Shown: piece by piece, positions 7,484-13,510 of the stretch
Numbering within the stretch: position 1 is the stretch's first letter
Layout of the letters: each line of letters starts with the position of its first letter
Made by a program: the position numbers and the translations under genes
Assembly (NCBI GenBank): GCA_009923125.1
Contig: RFUD01000008.1
Location: forward strand, 1-17,022
Reading direction: 5' to 3'
Origin: Planctomycetia bacterium
Lineage (GTDB): Bacteria; Planctomycetota; Planctomycetia; Pirellulales; UBA1268
Length of the DNA: 17,022 bases
Notes under the pieces: generated by a model
Seen by the model: the letters and a program-made list of their open reading frames with translations, nothing else
Databases searched by the model: none
Told to the model about the DNA's origin: nothing

Positions 7484-8119
7484 TCAGTCGCCGTGCAGTT
7501 GCCGCAGTCGGCCCGAGAGCCGGAGGATGAGCTGCGCCCGCTCGAACTGATCCAGCCAGTCGGCCACGACGGCCGCGATGGCCTCGGCCGGTGGCGGCAC
7601 GGCCCCGCTGGAGCAACTCTCGCCGAGCTGGGCAGCCGCCGCGGCCCGATACGCCGACAGCGTCTTGTCGCCGTAGAACAGGATCGGCGTGAAGTCCTCC
7701 GACAGGAACATCACGGTCGGCACCCGCTGCCCGCCGCACACCTTCAGATGCGCGGCGATGTCGGGCCGTGCGTCGCGGTCGAGGAACCGCACGTCGAGCG
7801 CGGGAGCCGCCGCCTGGAAGTGGTCGAAGATCGGGCACTGGTTGACGCAGTCGCCGCACCAGGCGCCCGCCAGCACGAGGACCGGCATCCGCCGCACGAA
7901 TCCACCGAGCAGCCGGTGCTGGGCGGGGGTGAGCACGACGCGGCCGTGGAAGGCGTCCCATCGGCTGCGCTGGTCGGGGTTGGCGTGGCGGTCGAGGAAG
8001 CCCGCATACGGCAGCGCGACTTCGAACGCGGCCTGCCACGCGGCGGGAGTCGGCGGCGTGCCGGCACCGGGAATCGGCGTCGCCGGCGGGGACATTTCGA
8101 CGGGCTGCACCATTGGCAT
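7484..8119 (-). CDS. Thioredoxin-family protein
   Basis: A thioredoxin fold with the redox motif AWCGDC (Cys88, Cys91), a further Cys at 95 in VNQCPIF, and the cis-Pro loop RVPTVMF (Pro134). It should reduce or exchange disulfides in the cytoplasm; no signal peptide or membrane anchor is visible. The preceding helical region (27-80, with FLDRHANPDQRSRWD) is longer than in plain thioredoxins, and an Ala-rich C-terminal helix region follows (155-211). The frame is open to ATG 8222-8224. ATG 8117-8119 is preferred because the upstream 35 codons do not resemble protein and a TATGCT-like -10 lies inside them on the minus strand; ATG 8095 is also possible. No good Shine-Dalgarno decides it. It leads a probable two-gene unit with the small signal-anchored protein. 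Confidence 0.8.
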   Translation of the reverse strand: MPMVQPVEMSPPATPIPGAGTPPTPAAWQAAFEVALPYAGFLDRHANPDQRSRWDAFHGRVVLTPAQHRLLGGFVRRMPVLVLAGAWCGDCVNQCPIFDHFQAAAPALDVRFLDRDARPDIAAHLKVCGGQRVPTVMFLSEDFTPILFYGDKTLSAYRAAAAAQLGESCSSGAVPPPAEAIAAVVADWLDQFERAQLILRLSGRLRQLHGD

Positions 8120-8197
8120 TTTCGCGCGGAATCGCGAACTCCTGACGGGTGGATGGTGGGCAGAGCATAGCGTCCCGTCCGGATAGCGGCGGATGAC

Positions 8198-8238
8198 CGG
8201 GATTTTCCCGTGAAAAAACGGCATTGATTCGGGAAAAC
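8198..8238. promoter_or_regulatory. Inverted-repeat operator candidate between thioredoxin gene and candidate RNA
   Basis: TTTTCCCG (8203-8210) and CGGGAAAA (8230-8237) form a perfect 8-bp inverted repeat with a 19-nt spacer. The left arm is also part of a short palindrome, CGGGA-TTT-TCCCG (8198-8210). The right arm lies directly between the -35 and -10 hexamers of the promoter at 8224-8252, so a bound protein would block or shape that promoter and could also act on the divergent thioredoxin gene. The same octamer occurs at 2959 and 11682. The protein that would bind is unknown. Confidence 0.4.
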
Positions 8239-8252
8239 GTGCCCCCTATTGT
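8224..8252 (+). promoter_or_regulatory. Sigma70-like promoter of candidate structured RNA
   Basis: TTGATT (8224-8229), a 17-nt spacer and TATTGT (8247-8252) match the consensus 4/6 in each hexamer with ideal spacing. Transcription would start near 8258-8260. No open reading frame with a ribosome binding site starts before the terminator at 8367-8433, which fits a non-coding transcript or a leader. Confidence 0.5.
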
Positions 8253-8258
8253 CCGCCC

Positions 8259-8433
8259 GCCTGAAGGCTGACGGGGCAGATGGAACCGCCCCACCCCGAG
8301 GCACGCCGGCCGCACGGACGCGACGCCGGGTCCTCCGGGGAACAGACAATTCGTGCCCGTCCAATCGCTCCCGGAAACGGTTCAGGTTCTCCGCCCCCCT
8401 GGGACCTGGACCGTTCCGGGGGCCTTTGTTTTT
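8259..8433 (+). ncRNA. Candidate structured non-coding RNA or attenuator leader (unassigned)
   Basis: Between a well-spaced promoter and a strong intrinsic terminator lie about 175 nt that fold by eye into a nested rod. P1 is 8270-8278 with 8354-8361 (8 pairs, one bulge). A large internal loop follows (about 15 nt on the 5' side, 13 nt on the 3' side). P2 is 8294-8301 with 8332-8340 (8 pairs, one bulge), and P3 is 8306-8313 with 8320-8329. A separate terminator hairpin follows. An alternative small hairpin (8273-8277 with 8288-8292) competes with P1, so two states are possible. The rod with a central open loop recalls 6S RNA in outline and size, but I recognise no 6S, SRP, tmRNA, RNase P or riboswitch consensus. 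The membrane-protein gene starts 25 nt after the T tract, so attenuation of that gene is the main alternative to a free sRNA. GC-rich DNA folds easily, so this is a hypothesis. Confidence 0.45.
8367..8433 (+). terminator. Intrinsic terminator with long hairpin and T-rich tract
   Basis: The stem is 23 bp: 8367-8374 with 8416-8423, then one bulged A (8375), then 8376-8390 with 8401-8415, and a 10-nt loop (8391-8400). It contains several G-U pairs that read as mismatches in DNA, so it is an RNA-strand-specific structure. CTTTGTTTTT follows at 8424-8433. The T tract is only on the plus-strand side, so the terminator belongs to a rightward transcript starting in 8225-8366, not to the leftward thioredoxin gene. 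Confidence 0.75.
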
Positions 8434-8445
8434 GGCCGCGGCGTC

Positions 8446-8457
8446 TATAACGCAGTC
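8446..8457 (+). promoter_or_regulatory. -10 element 6 nt before ATG (leaderless start candidate)
   Basis: TATAAC (8446-8451) is followed by six bases and then ATG 8458. The expected transcription start coincides with the A of the ATG, and no Shine-Dalgarno is present, so the mRNA may be leaderless. No clear -35 is visible. Confidence 0.4.
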
Positions 8458-8655
8458 ATGACGACGCCCTCCATCCCGCCCGGCGCGGAGAAGATCATCC
8501 GCCGGCTGATGATCGCGATCACGATCTGGGGCGCGATCCTGGCCCTCGGCGCGTGGACGCTCAACCACGACATCCGCCGGCCCGCCGTGGTGATGACGTG
8601 TGTCCTCGGCTTCCTCGGCTTCTGGCTCGCGATGCTGCGCACGCTGCGCCGCTGA
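8458..8655 (+). CDS. Small two-helix membrane protein of unknown function
   Basis: A 65-residue protein, MTTPSIPPGAEKIIRRLMIA onward, with two predicted membrane helices at about 16-34 and 43-60 joined by the polar turn NHDIRRPA and ending in a basic tail (RTLRR). Basic residues before helix 1, in the turn and at the C-terminus do not give a clear topology. The frame is open further upstream, to 8353, but that part overlaps the terminator hairpin, and the -10 TATAAC just before ATG 8458 supports the short form. I do not recognise a family. It sits between a candidate structured RNA and the decarboxylase gene, which has its own promoter 54-83 bp downstream. Confidence 0.6.
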   Translation: MTTPSIPPGAEKIIRRLMIAITIWGAILALGAWTLNHDIRRPAVVMTCVLGFLGFWLAMLRTLRR

Positions 8656-8670
8656 CGTCCCTCGGAGGAC

Positions 8671-8700
8671 GCCCGGACGCCGATCGCCCGGATGCCGATC
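8671..8700 (+). repeat. Two tandem 15-bp direct repeats upstream of decarboxylase promoter
   Basis: GCCCGGACGCCGATC (8671-8685) and GCCCGGATGCCGATC (8686-8700) are adjacent and differ at one base. They end 8 bp before the TATAAT at 8709 and cover the -35 region, where no -35 hexamer is seen. This arrangement suits an activator-binding site, but duplication by slippage is equally possible. Confidence 0.5.
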
Positions 8701-8708
8701 GCGCCGCG

Positions 8709-8737
8709 TATAATTTGGCCGCCCGAAAGGAGGCCTC
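8709..8737 (+). promoter_or_regulatory. Decarboxylase promoter -10 and ribosome binding site
   Basis: TATAAT (8709-8714) is a perfect -10 hexamer in an otherwise GC-rich region. AAAGGAGG (8726-8733) is a near-consensus Shine-Dalgarno 4 nt before ATG 8738. No -35 hexamer is seen. Confidence 0.65.
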
Positions 8738-10442
8738 ATGCCGATGAAACTGCGGTCGGTGTTCGACACGGGGATCGGCGTCGGACCCGACGGACGACCG
8801 CCGGTGGACACCGAGCAGAGCGTCACGGCGCTGTCGATCGGGCAATACCTGATCCGCCGGCTCTCCGACTACCACATCCGGCACGTGTTCGGGCTGCCGG
8901 GCGACTACGTGCTCTCGTTCTACAGCATGCTCGAGCACAGCCCGCTGGACCTCGTGAACTGCACTCGCGAGGACTGCGCGGGTTTCGCGGCCGACGGCTA
9001 CGCACGGGTCAACGGCATGGGCGCGGTGTGCGTGACCTACGGCGTGGGGGGGCTGAGCCTCGCCAATTCGATCGCCGGGGCGTATGCCGAGGAGAGCCCC
9101 GTCGTGCTCATTTCGGGCGCGCCGGGCATCCGCGAGCGGGCGAACGACCCCCTGCTCCACCACCGCGTCCGCGAGTGGCGCACGCAGCTCGACGTGTTCG
9201 AGAAAATCTGCGCGGCCAGTCGCGAGATCGTCGATCCGGCCACGGCGTTCCGCGATATCGACCTGCTCCTCGACACCGCGCACCGGCTCAAGCGGCCGGT
9301 CTACATCGAGCTCCCGCGAGACATGGTGGGCGTCGTGCCCGACCAGATCCGGCCGTATGCCCCGCCCCGGACGACGAGCGATCCCAGCGCGCTCGCCGAG
9401 GCGGTGAAGGAGGCCGTGGCCCGGATCGAGCGGGCGGAGCGGCCGGTGATCATCGCGGGGATCGAGCTCCACCGGCACGGGCTCCAGGAGGAGGTGGTGC
9501 GGCTGGCGGAGGTGTCCGGCATCGCGATCGCCGCGACGCTTCTCGCCAAGAGCGTGGTCAGCGAGGTGCACCCCCGGTACATCGGACTGTACGAGGGCGC
9601 CCTCGGCCGCGAGGAGGTGACCCGGTTCGTCGAGGAGAGCGACTGCGTGATCCTGCTGGGCACGCTGCTGACCGACCTCGATCTCGGCATCTTCACGGCG
9701 AAGCTCGACGCCGCGCAGAGCATCTATGCGACCACCGACGAGCTGCGGATCAGCCACCACCACTTCCACCACGTCCTGCTGCGGGACTTCCTCGGGGCGC
9801 TCGTGGCGGCCAGGCCGAAGGCGGCGCGGCGGACGCTCCCGCCGGGGCCCGCGGCGGCCCAGGATCCGTTCGTGCTCGCCCCCGACGCCCCGATCACGAC
9901 CACGCGGCTCGTCCGCCGGCTCGATGAGTCGCTCGACGACCGCACGATCGTCGTGGCCGACGTGGGCGACGCGCTGTTCGCGTCGAGCGAGCTCGTGATC
10001 CGCGGTCAGACGAAGTTTTTGTCGCCGGCCTACTACACGTCGATGGGCCGGGGCGACGATGGCCGAGCCCGACCACCGGGTGATCGTGCTGGTCGGCGAC
10101 GGCGCCTTCCAGATGACCGGGATGGAACTCTCCACGATCGTGCGGCGGGGGCTGCCGGTCGTCGTGATCGTGCTCGACAACAAGGGATACGGCACCGAGC
10201 GGGTGATCCACGAGGGGAGCTTCAACGACATCAATCCGTGGCGGTACGAGATGCTGCCACAGGTGCTCGGGGGCGGCACCGGCTACGAGGTGCGAACCGA
10301 GGGGGAGTTCGACGCGGCGCTCACGCAGGCTCTCGCCGACACGTCGGGCCCGAGCCTGATCCGTGCCCACATCGGCGTGGACGACAGGAGCGTGACGCTC
10401 GACCGGATCGGCCGGGGACTGGCGGCGAGACTCAAGCGGTAG
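8738..10442 (+). pseudogene. Thiamine-diphosphate 2-oxoacid decarboxylase (pyruvate/indolepyruvate decarboxylase family), frame broken near 10050
   Basis: The enzyme family removes CO2 from a 2-oxoacid such as pyruvate, phenylpyruvate or indolepyruvate to give an aldehyde. The first frame (8738 to about 10055, ~440 codons) holds the Pyr domain with catalytic Glu78 (CTREDCAGFAADGYARVNG) and the His pair 141-142 (LLHHRV), then the central domain. It reaches PAYYTSMG and then loses sense. The rest continues in another frame from 10059 to a stop at 10440-10442: GDGAFQMTGMEL, then LDNKGYGTE, the GDG...N thiamine-diphosphate/Mg motif and the following catalytic Glu. At the break, about ten residues expected between SMG and AEPDHR (the xxxPAALGAQ-type helix) are missing, so more than a single base is lost. 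Apart from this lesion every key residue is present. It is either a recent pseudogene or a local sequence error. It has its own strong promoter and Shine-Dalgarno. Confidence 0.82.
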
Positions 10443-10462
10443 CGGCCGGCGCGGGCCGGCCG
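10443..10462. terminator. GC hairpin between convergent genes, possible bidirectional terminator
   Basis: CGGCCGG, loop CGCGGG, CCGGCCG make a perfect 7-bp stem filling the 21 bp between the decarboxylase and CinA/NadD stop codons. No T tract follows on either strand, so termination is uncertain. Confidence 0.3.
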
Positions 10463-10463
10463 G

Positions 10464-11614
10464 TCAGGTTCCCTCGAGGTCGCGAGGCAGCCGTTCCCGA
10501 CGCAGGTCGGTGCTGGAGATGTCGAGGCGAAACTCCCGTTGCGACACGAAGTACGCGATGCGCCGCAACGGTTCCGGCACGTCGAGCCCGGACGGGTCTT
10601 CGAACACGCCCCCGCGTTCCCGCCCGAACACGACGAGCCCGCGGGCCTGCTCGACGATCGCGTGCACGGCGGCGGCGGCCGCCTCGGCCCGTAGTACCGC
10701 GGGTCGGCGAGCCGCACGAACGTGTCCGCCCCGAGCACGAACGTGCTCCGGGGAAAGATCGCCAGCTTCTCGAGGAACGTCGCGGCCCGCGTCACCCACA
10801 GCGGCCGGCCGGCGAACTGCGAGCAGCGTGCTTCGAGTTCGCAGTAGTCGAGGAGGGGCTTGTCCACGTTGGCGATCGACAGTTCGAACTCCACCGGCCG
10901 CTCGGCGATCTCCTCGGCGATGCGGGCCATTTCCCGATGGCCGGCGTGGAGCGGATCGAACGATCCTGGAAACAGCAGTCGTTCGGGGGTGGGGTCGGTC
11001 GTGGCCGTGCCGGCGCCCAGCGCGCGGCGGGCGTTCGCGAGGAGGTCGCGCCACGCCTGTGGCGCGAGGCAGGTCCGGCGGTGGACCCGTTCGTCGGGCT
11101 GCAGGACGGCGGACAGGTCGCGATCCACGTCCGGATCGAGCAGTCGCTCGATCTCGTGCAGGACGAGCAGCGCCGCGACGTCCTCCTCCGCGTCCCGGCT
11201 GCGGGCGTCCGTGGCGAGTGACAGACTGACGACCGACGTCGCCGCCAGCGACTGCACGGCGACGATCACGCGGTGGGCGCCCCGTTTGGGATGCACCGTC
11301 TTCAGGCTCGCGACGACCGCGACGCCGACCGCCTCCGCGGGACGGCCTGTCGATTCGACCGCCCGCTGCCAGGCCACGATCGCCAACCGCCGCGCGGCGC
11401 GGTCGGAGCAGTAGGTCTCCTGTGGTCCGCCGAGCAGCCGATCGACCGACTGGCGGGAGTACGGCACGAGCCCCTCGAGCACCACCGCGCTGGCCCCCGG
11501 AGTCGTGACGAGTTGCGCGAGCGCCCGGGTGCCGCCGCCGGTCGCGACGACGACCAGTTGCACGGGGCGGCCCGCCAGCGAGGCGATCAGTCGGGAGACG
11601 TCGGCAGGCTGCAT
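10464..11614 (-). pseudogene. CinA-like domain fused to NadD-like nucleotidylyltransferase, frame broken near 10687
   Basis: The N-terminal region (about 1-160) resembles the CinA C-terminal/PncC NMN-deamidase domain: ATGGGTRALAQLVTTPGAS (24-42), VVLEGLVPYSRQSVDRLLG, then VGVAVVASL. The catalytic ESCTGG box of PncC is here ATGGGT, so the nucleophilic Ser is Thr at best and deamidase activity is doubtful. The C-terminal region is a nucleotidylyltransferase with LLFPGSFDPLHAGH (213-226, the HxGH nucleotide-binding motif), FVLGADTFVRLADPRYYG (292-309) and, after a frame change, ISSTDLRRERLP, the NadD ISST-type end. The first frame fails just after RYYG. The other frame resumes at once with AEAAAAAVHAIVEQARG and runs to a stop at 10464-10466, as after loss of one base in a G/C run at 10682-10690. 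Start ATG 11612-11614 is chosen over 11668. The likely role is pyridine-nucleotide or related adenylylation. Confidence 0.72.
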
Positions 11615-11680
11615 GGTCGCGTGAAGACGGAGGGACGGAGTGGACCTTGCCGTTGCCCGTCCGGGCACCGTGCTCCCCCC

Positions 11681-11689
11681 GTTTTCCCG
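11681..11689 (-). promoter_or_regulatory. CGGGAAAAC motif in divergent intergenic region
   Basis: The plus strand reads GTTTTCCCG; the minus strand reads CGGGAAAAC, identical to 2959-2967 and 8230-8238. It lies 67 bp upstream of the CinA/NadD start and 97 bp upstream of the secreted-protein start. No clear -10 accompanies it. The rest of the 171-bp gap (11615-11785) is GC-rich with one strong hairpin at 11732-11772. Confidence 0.35.
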
Positions 11690-11731
11690 GGCCGCCGCCG
11701 CTTGCCAGCCGCGGTGCGGTCCGCTTCAACG

Positions 11732-11778
11732 CCGCTCCAGCAGCCCCGCACGGGCAGCCGATGCTGGAGCGGGGAGGG
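11732..11778 (+). promoter_or_regulatory. Perfect 11-bp stem-loop abutting the ribosome binding site
   Basis: CCGCTCCAGCA (11732-11742) and TGCTGGAGCGG (11762-11772) are perfectly complementary with a 19-nt loop. The stem ends at the base before GGAGGG (11773-11778), the Shine-Dalgarno 7 nt before ATG 11786. In the mRNA it would hold the leader folded right up to the ribosome site, as in a translational control element or a 5' stabilising hairpin. Confidence 0.5.
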
Positions 11779-11785
11779 TCCGCTC

Positions 11786-12391
11786 ATGGCATCCATGATA
11801 TCGCCGATCGGGGCATCGCCGGTTTCGCAAACCACGCGGGGAGCGCGGCCCGCCCGATGGGCCCTCGGCATCGTCTGCGTCTCCATGGTGTTGGGGGCGG
11901 GGGTGGCCGCGGCTGACATGGAATCGAGCCCCCGGCCGGCCACGATGCCGGAGGCCGGCGTCGCCCTGCCGATCACCGTGCCGCGCCGCGTGCCGCGGGT
12001 CGTCGCCCTCACGCACTCCCAGGTGCGTCCCGATCCCCTGCGCGGCACGCCGGCCGTCAAGCCGGAGGCCACCGGCGTCGATGCGAGCAAGGTGGTCGAC
12101 AGGCTCCTGCCGACCCGCAGCGACTCCCCCTACGACTGGTACGCGCCGGTGGAGCCGCTCCATCAGCCGTGCGAGCCGCGGGCCCTGCCCCCGTGCGTGC
12201 CGCCGCCGCCGTGCCATCCCAGCGAGCCGCCCCAGCCGTACGATCTGGTCGGCGTGTCCGGCTGCCCGTCTGGCGGGCCGATCTACCGTGGTCCCTGCGA
12301 GCCGCGCACGGGCACGCCCCACGACGGGCCGTTCGCCTGGTACCACCGGCTGCACGACCGGTTCGTGGACCATTTCTACATGTGGAAATGA
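11786..12391 (+). CDS. Secreted Pro/Cys-rich protein of unknown function
   Basis: The 201-residue product has a 23-residue polar head, a hydrophobic segment WALGIVCVSMVLGAGVAAAD (25-44) and a plausible signal-peptidase site after AAA-43, so it is probably exported. The mature part is Pro-rich, with a Cys-containing middle (HQPCEPRALPPCVPPPPC) and a second CEPR (GPCEPRTGTPHDGPFAWY). It ends with an aromatic, His-rich helix-like tail (YHRLHDRFVDHFYMWK). The CEPR repeats and paired Cys suggest disulfides or metal binding outside the cell. The frame is open from 11273, but GGAGGG at 11773-11778 and the signal peptide fix the start at ATG 11786. It does not match a family I can name. No neighbour explains it: it is divergent from the CinA/NadD gene, and the next gene, 42 bp on, has its own promoter-like element. 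Confidence 0.65.
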   Translation: MASMISPIGASPVSQTTRGARPARWALGIVCVSMVLGAGVAAADMESSPRPATMPEAGVALPITVPRRVPRVVALTHSQVRPDPLRGTPAVKPEATGVDASKVVDRLLPTRSDSPYDWYAPVEPLHQPCEPRALPPCVPPPPCHPSEPPQPYDLVGVSGCPSGGPIYRGPCEPRTGTPHDGPFAWYHRLHDRFVDHFYMWK

Positions 12392-12396
12392 ACTGC

Positions 12397-12425
12397 TAGG
12401 CTCTCGCTCCAGGACACCTCCGGAG
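12397..12425 (+). promoter_or_regulatory. Possible promoter -10 and ribosome binding site of the oxidoreductase operon
   Basis: TAGGCT (12397-12402) could serve as a -10 and fits the TAnnnT form seen before several genes here. GGAG (12422-12425) lies 8 nt before ATG 12434. No -35 is evident. Confidence 0.35.
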
Positions 12426-12433
12426 CGCAGGGC

Positions 12434-13510
12434 ATGCGGGCGGCCATCATCGGAATCGGGGCGATCGCCCGGATGCACGCGCGGGCGCTCGCCGACATTC
12501 CGGGCGTCGAACTGGTCGCCGCCACCTGCCGCACCGAGGAGAAGGGCCGCGCGTTCGCCGCGGAGTTCGGCTGCGCGTGGCACGCCGACACGGCACGGAT
12601 GCTGCGGCGTGAGAAGCCCGACTTCGTGACGGTGGCCACGCCGTCGGGCGCGCACCTCGAGGCGGTGACCGCCGCCGCCCGCCGGGGCGTGCACGTCATC
12701 TGCGAGAAGCCGCTCGAGATCTCGCTCAAGCGGATCGACCGGATGCTGGCGGCGGTGGAGCGGGCCGGCGTCACCCTGGGCGCGATCTTTCCGCAGCGAT
12801 TCAATCCCGTCGTGGCCGCGGTGCACGAGGCGGCGACCGCGGGACGGTTCGGGAGCCTCGCCGTGGCGGCGAGCTACGTGCCCTGGTGGCGCGACGACGC
12901 CTACTACGGTCCCGGCCGGTGGCAGGGCACACGGGCGCTCGACGGCGGCGGCGCCCTGATGAATCAGTCGATCCACGGCGTGGACGCGCTCCAGTGGATC
13001 GCCGGCGCCACGATGCCGGGCCTGGCTGCGGGCGAGAACCCCGTCGAGAGCGTGCAGGCGCTCACGGCGGTGCGGGCGCACGACGCCGAACGGCTCGAGG
13101 TGGAGGATACGTGCGTCGCGATCCTGCGTTTCAAGAACGGCGGACTCGGGCAGCTGCTCGCCGCGACGAGCCTGTTTCCCGGGCAGCTCCGCCGGTTCCT
13201 GTTCGGAGGCCGCGACGGCACGGCGGAGATCCTCGAAGAGCAGCTCGTGACCTGGCGGTTCCGGGACACGGCCGCGGATGACGACGCGATCCGCGACCGG
13301 TTCGGCGGCACGAGCGGCACCAGCGGTGGCGCGGCCGATCCGATGGCCATCAACTACGCGTGCCACACGCGGAATTTCCAGGCGTTCCTCGAGGCGGTGC
13401 GGGCGGGGCGGCAGCCGGCGCTCGACGGCCGCGAGGGTCGCAAGGCCGTGGCGATCATCGAGGCCTGTTATCGCTCGGCGCGGACCGGCAGGCGGGTGCC
13501 CGTCGCCTGA
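12434..13510 (+). CDS. Gfo/Idh/MocA family NAD(P)-dependent oxidoreductase
   Basis: A 358-residue dehydrogenase with an N-terminal Rossmann fold and a C-terminal alpha/beta domain typical of glucose-fructose oxidoreductase and inositol dehydrogenase. The dinucleotide motif GIGAIA is at 7-12. VTVATPSGAH (66-75) and the signature CEKPLE (90-95) with catalytic-site Lys92 follow. GGGALMNQSIHGVDALQWIAG supplies the conserved active-site His. The family oxidises a hydroxyl of a sugar, sugar acid or cyclitol with NAD(P)+, or the reverse. There is no Tat or Sec signal, so it is cytoplasmic, unlike many secreted planctomycete Gfo paralogues. It is the first gene of a three-gene operon: the stop TGA shares one base with the ATG of the isomerase gene. 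The substrate cannot be told from sequence. Confidence 0.92.
   Translation: MRAAIIGIGAIARMHARALADIPGVELVAATCRTEEKGRAFAAEFGCAWHADTARMLRREKPDFVTVATPSGAHLEAVTAAARRGVHVICEKPLEISLKRIDRMLAAVERAGVTLGAIFPQRFNPVVAAVHEAATAGRFGSLAVAASYVPWWRDDAYYGPGRWQGTRALDGGGALMNQSIHGVDALQWIAGATMPGLAAGENPVESVQALTAVRAHDAERLEVEDTCVAILRFKNGGLGQLLAATSLFPGQLRRFLFGGRDGTAEILEEQLVTWRFRDTAADDDAIRDRFGGTSGTSGGAADPMAINYACHTRNFQAFLEAVRAGRQPALDGREGRKAVAIIEACYRSARTGRRVPVA

Noticed and set aside
8120..8224. Longer start of the thioredoxin-like protein at ATG 8224
   Set aside because: The extra 35 codons look non-coding and overlap the intergenic inverted repeat and a possible -10; ATG 8119 is favoured, though not proven.
8259..8366. 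Assignment of the candidate RNA as SRP RNA, tmRNA or RNase P RNA
   Set aside because: The SRP GGTCAGGTCC...GGAAGCAGCC core, the tmRNA tRNA-like ends and tag frame, and the RNase P conserved blocks are absent, and the length is wrong for the last two. 6S is left open only on shape.
10443..10462. GC-only hairpin as a firm bidirectional terminator
   Set aside because: It has no T tract on either side, and such palindromes arise easily in this composition; listed only at low confidence.
10448..11221. Continuation of the decarboxylase first frame to 11221
   Set aside because: After the break near 10050 this frame has no homology-like sequence, while the other frame carries the thiamine-diphosphate motif and ends in a normal C-terminus.
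11726..13366. 546-codon open frame on the minus strand opposite the secreted protein and oxidoreductase
   Set aside because: No recognisable domain; its composition is typical of a GC-bias shadow, and the plus-strand genes are well supported.
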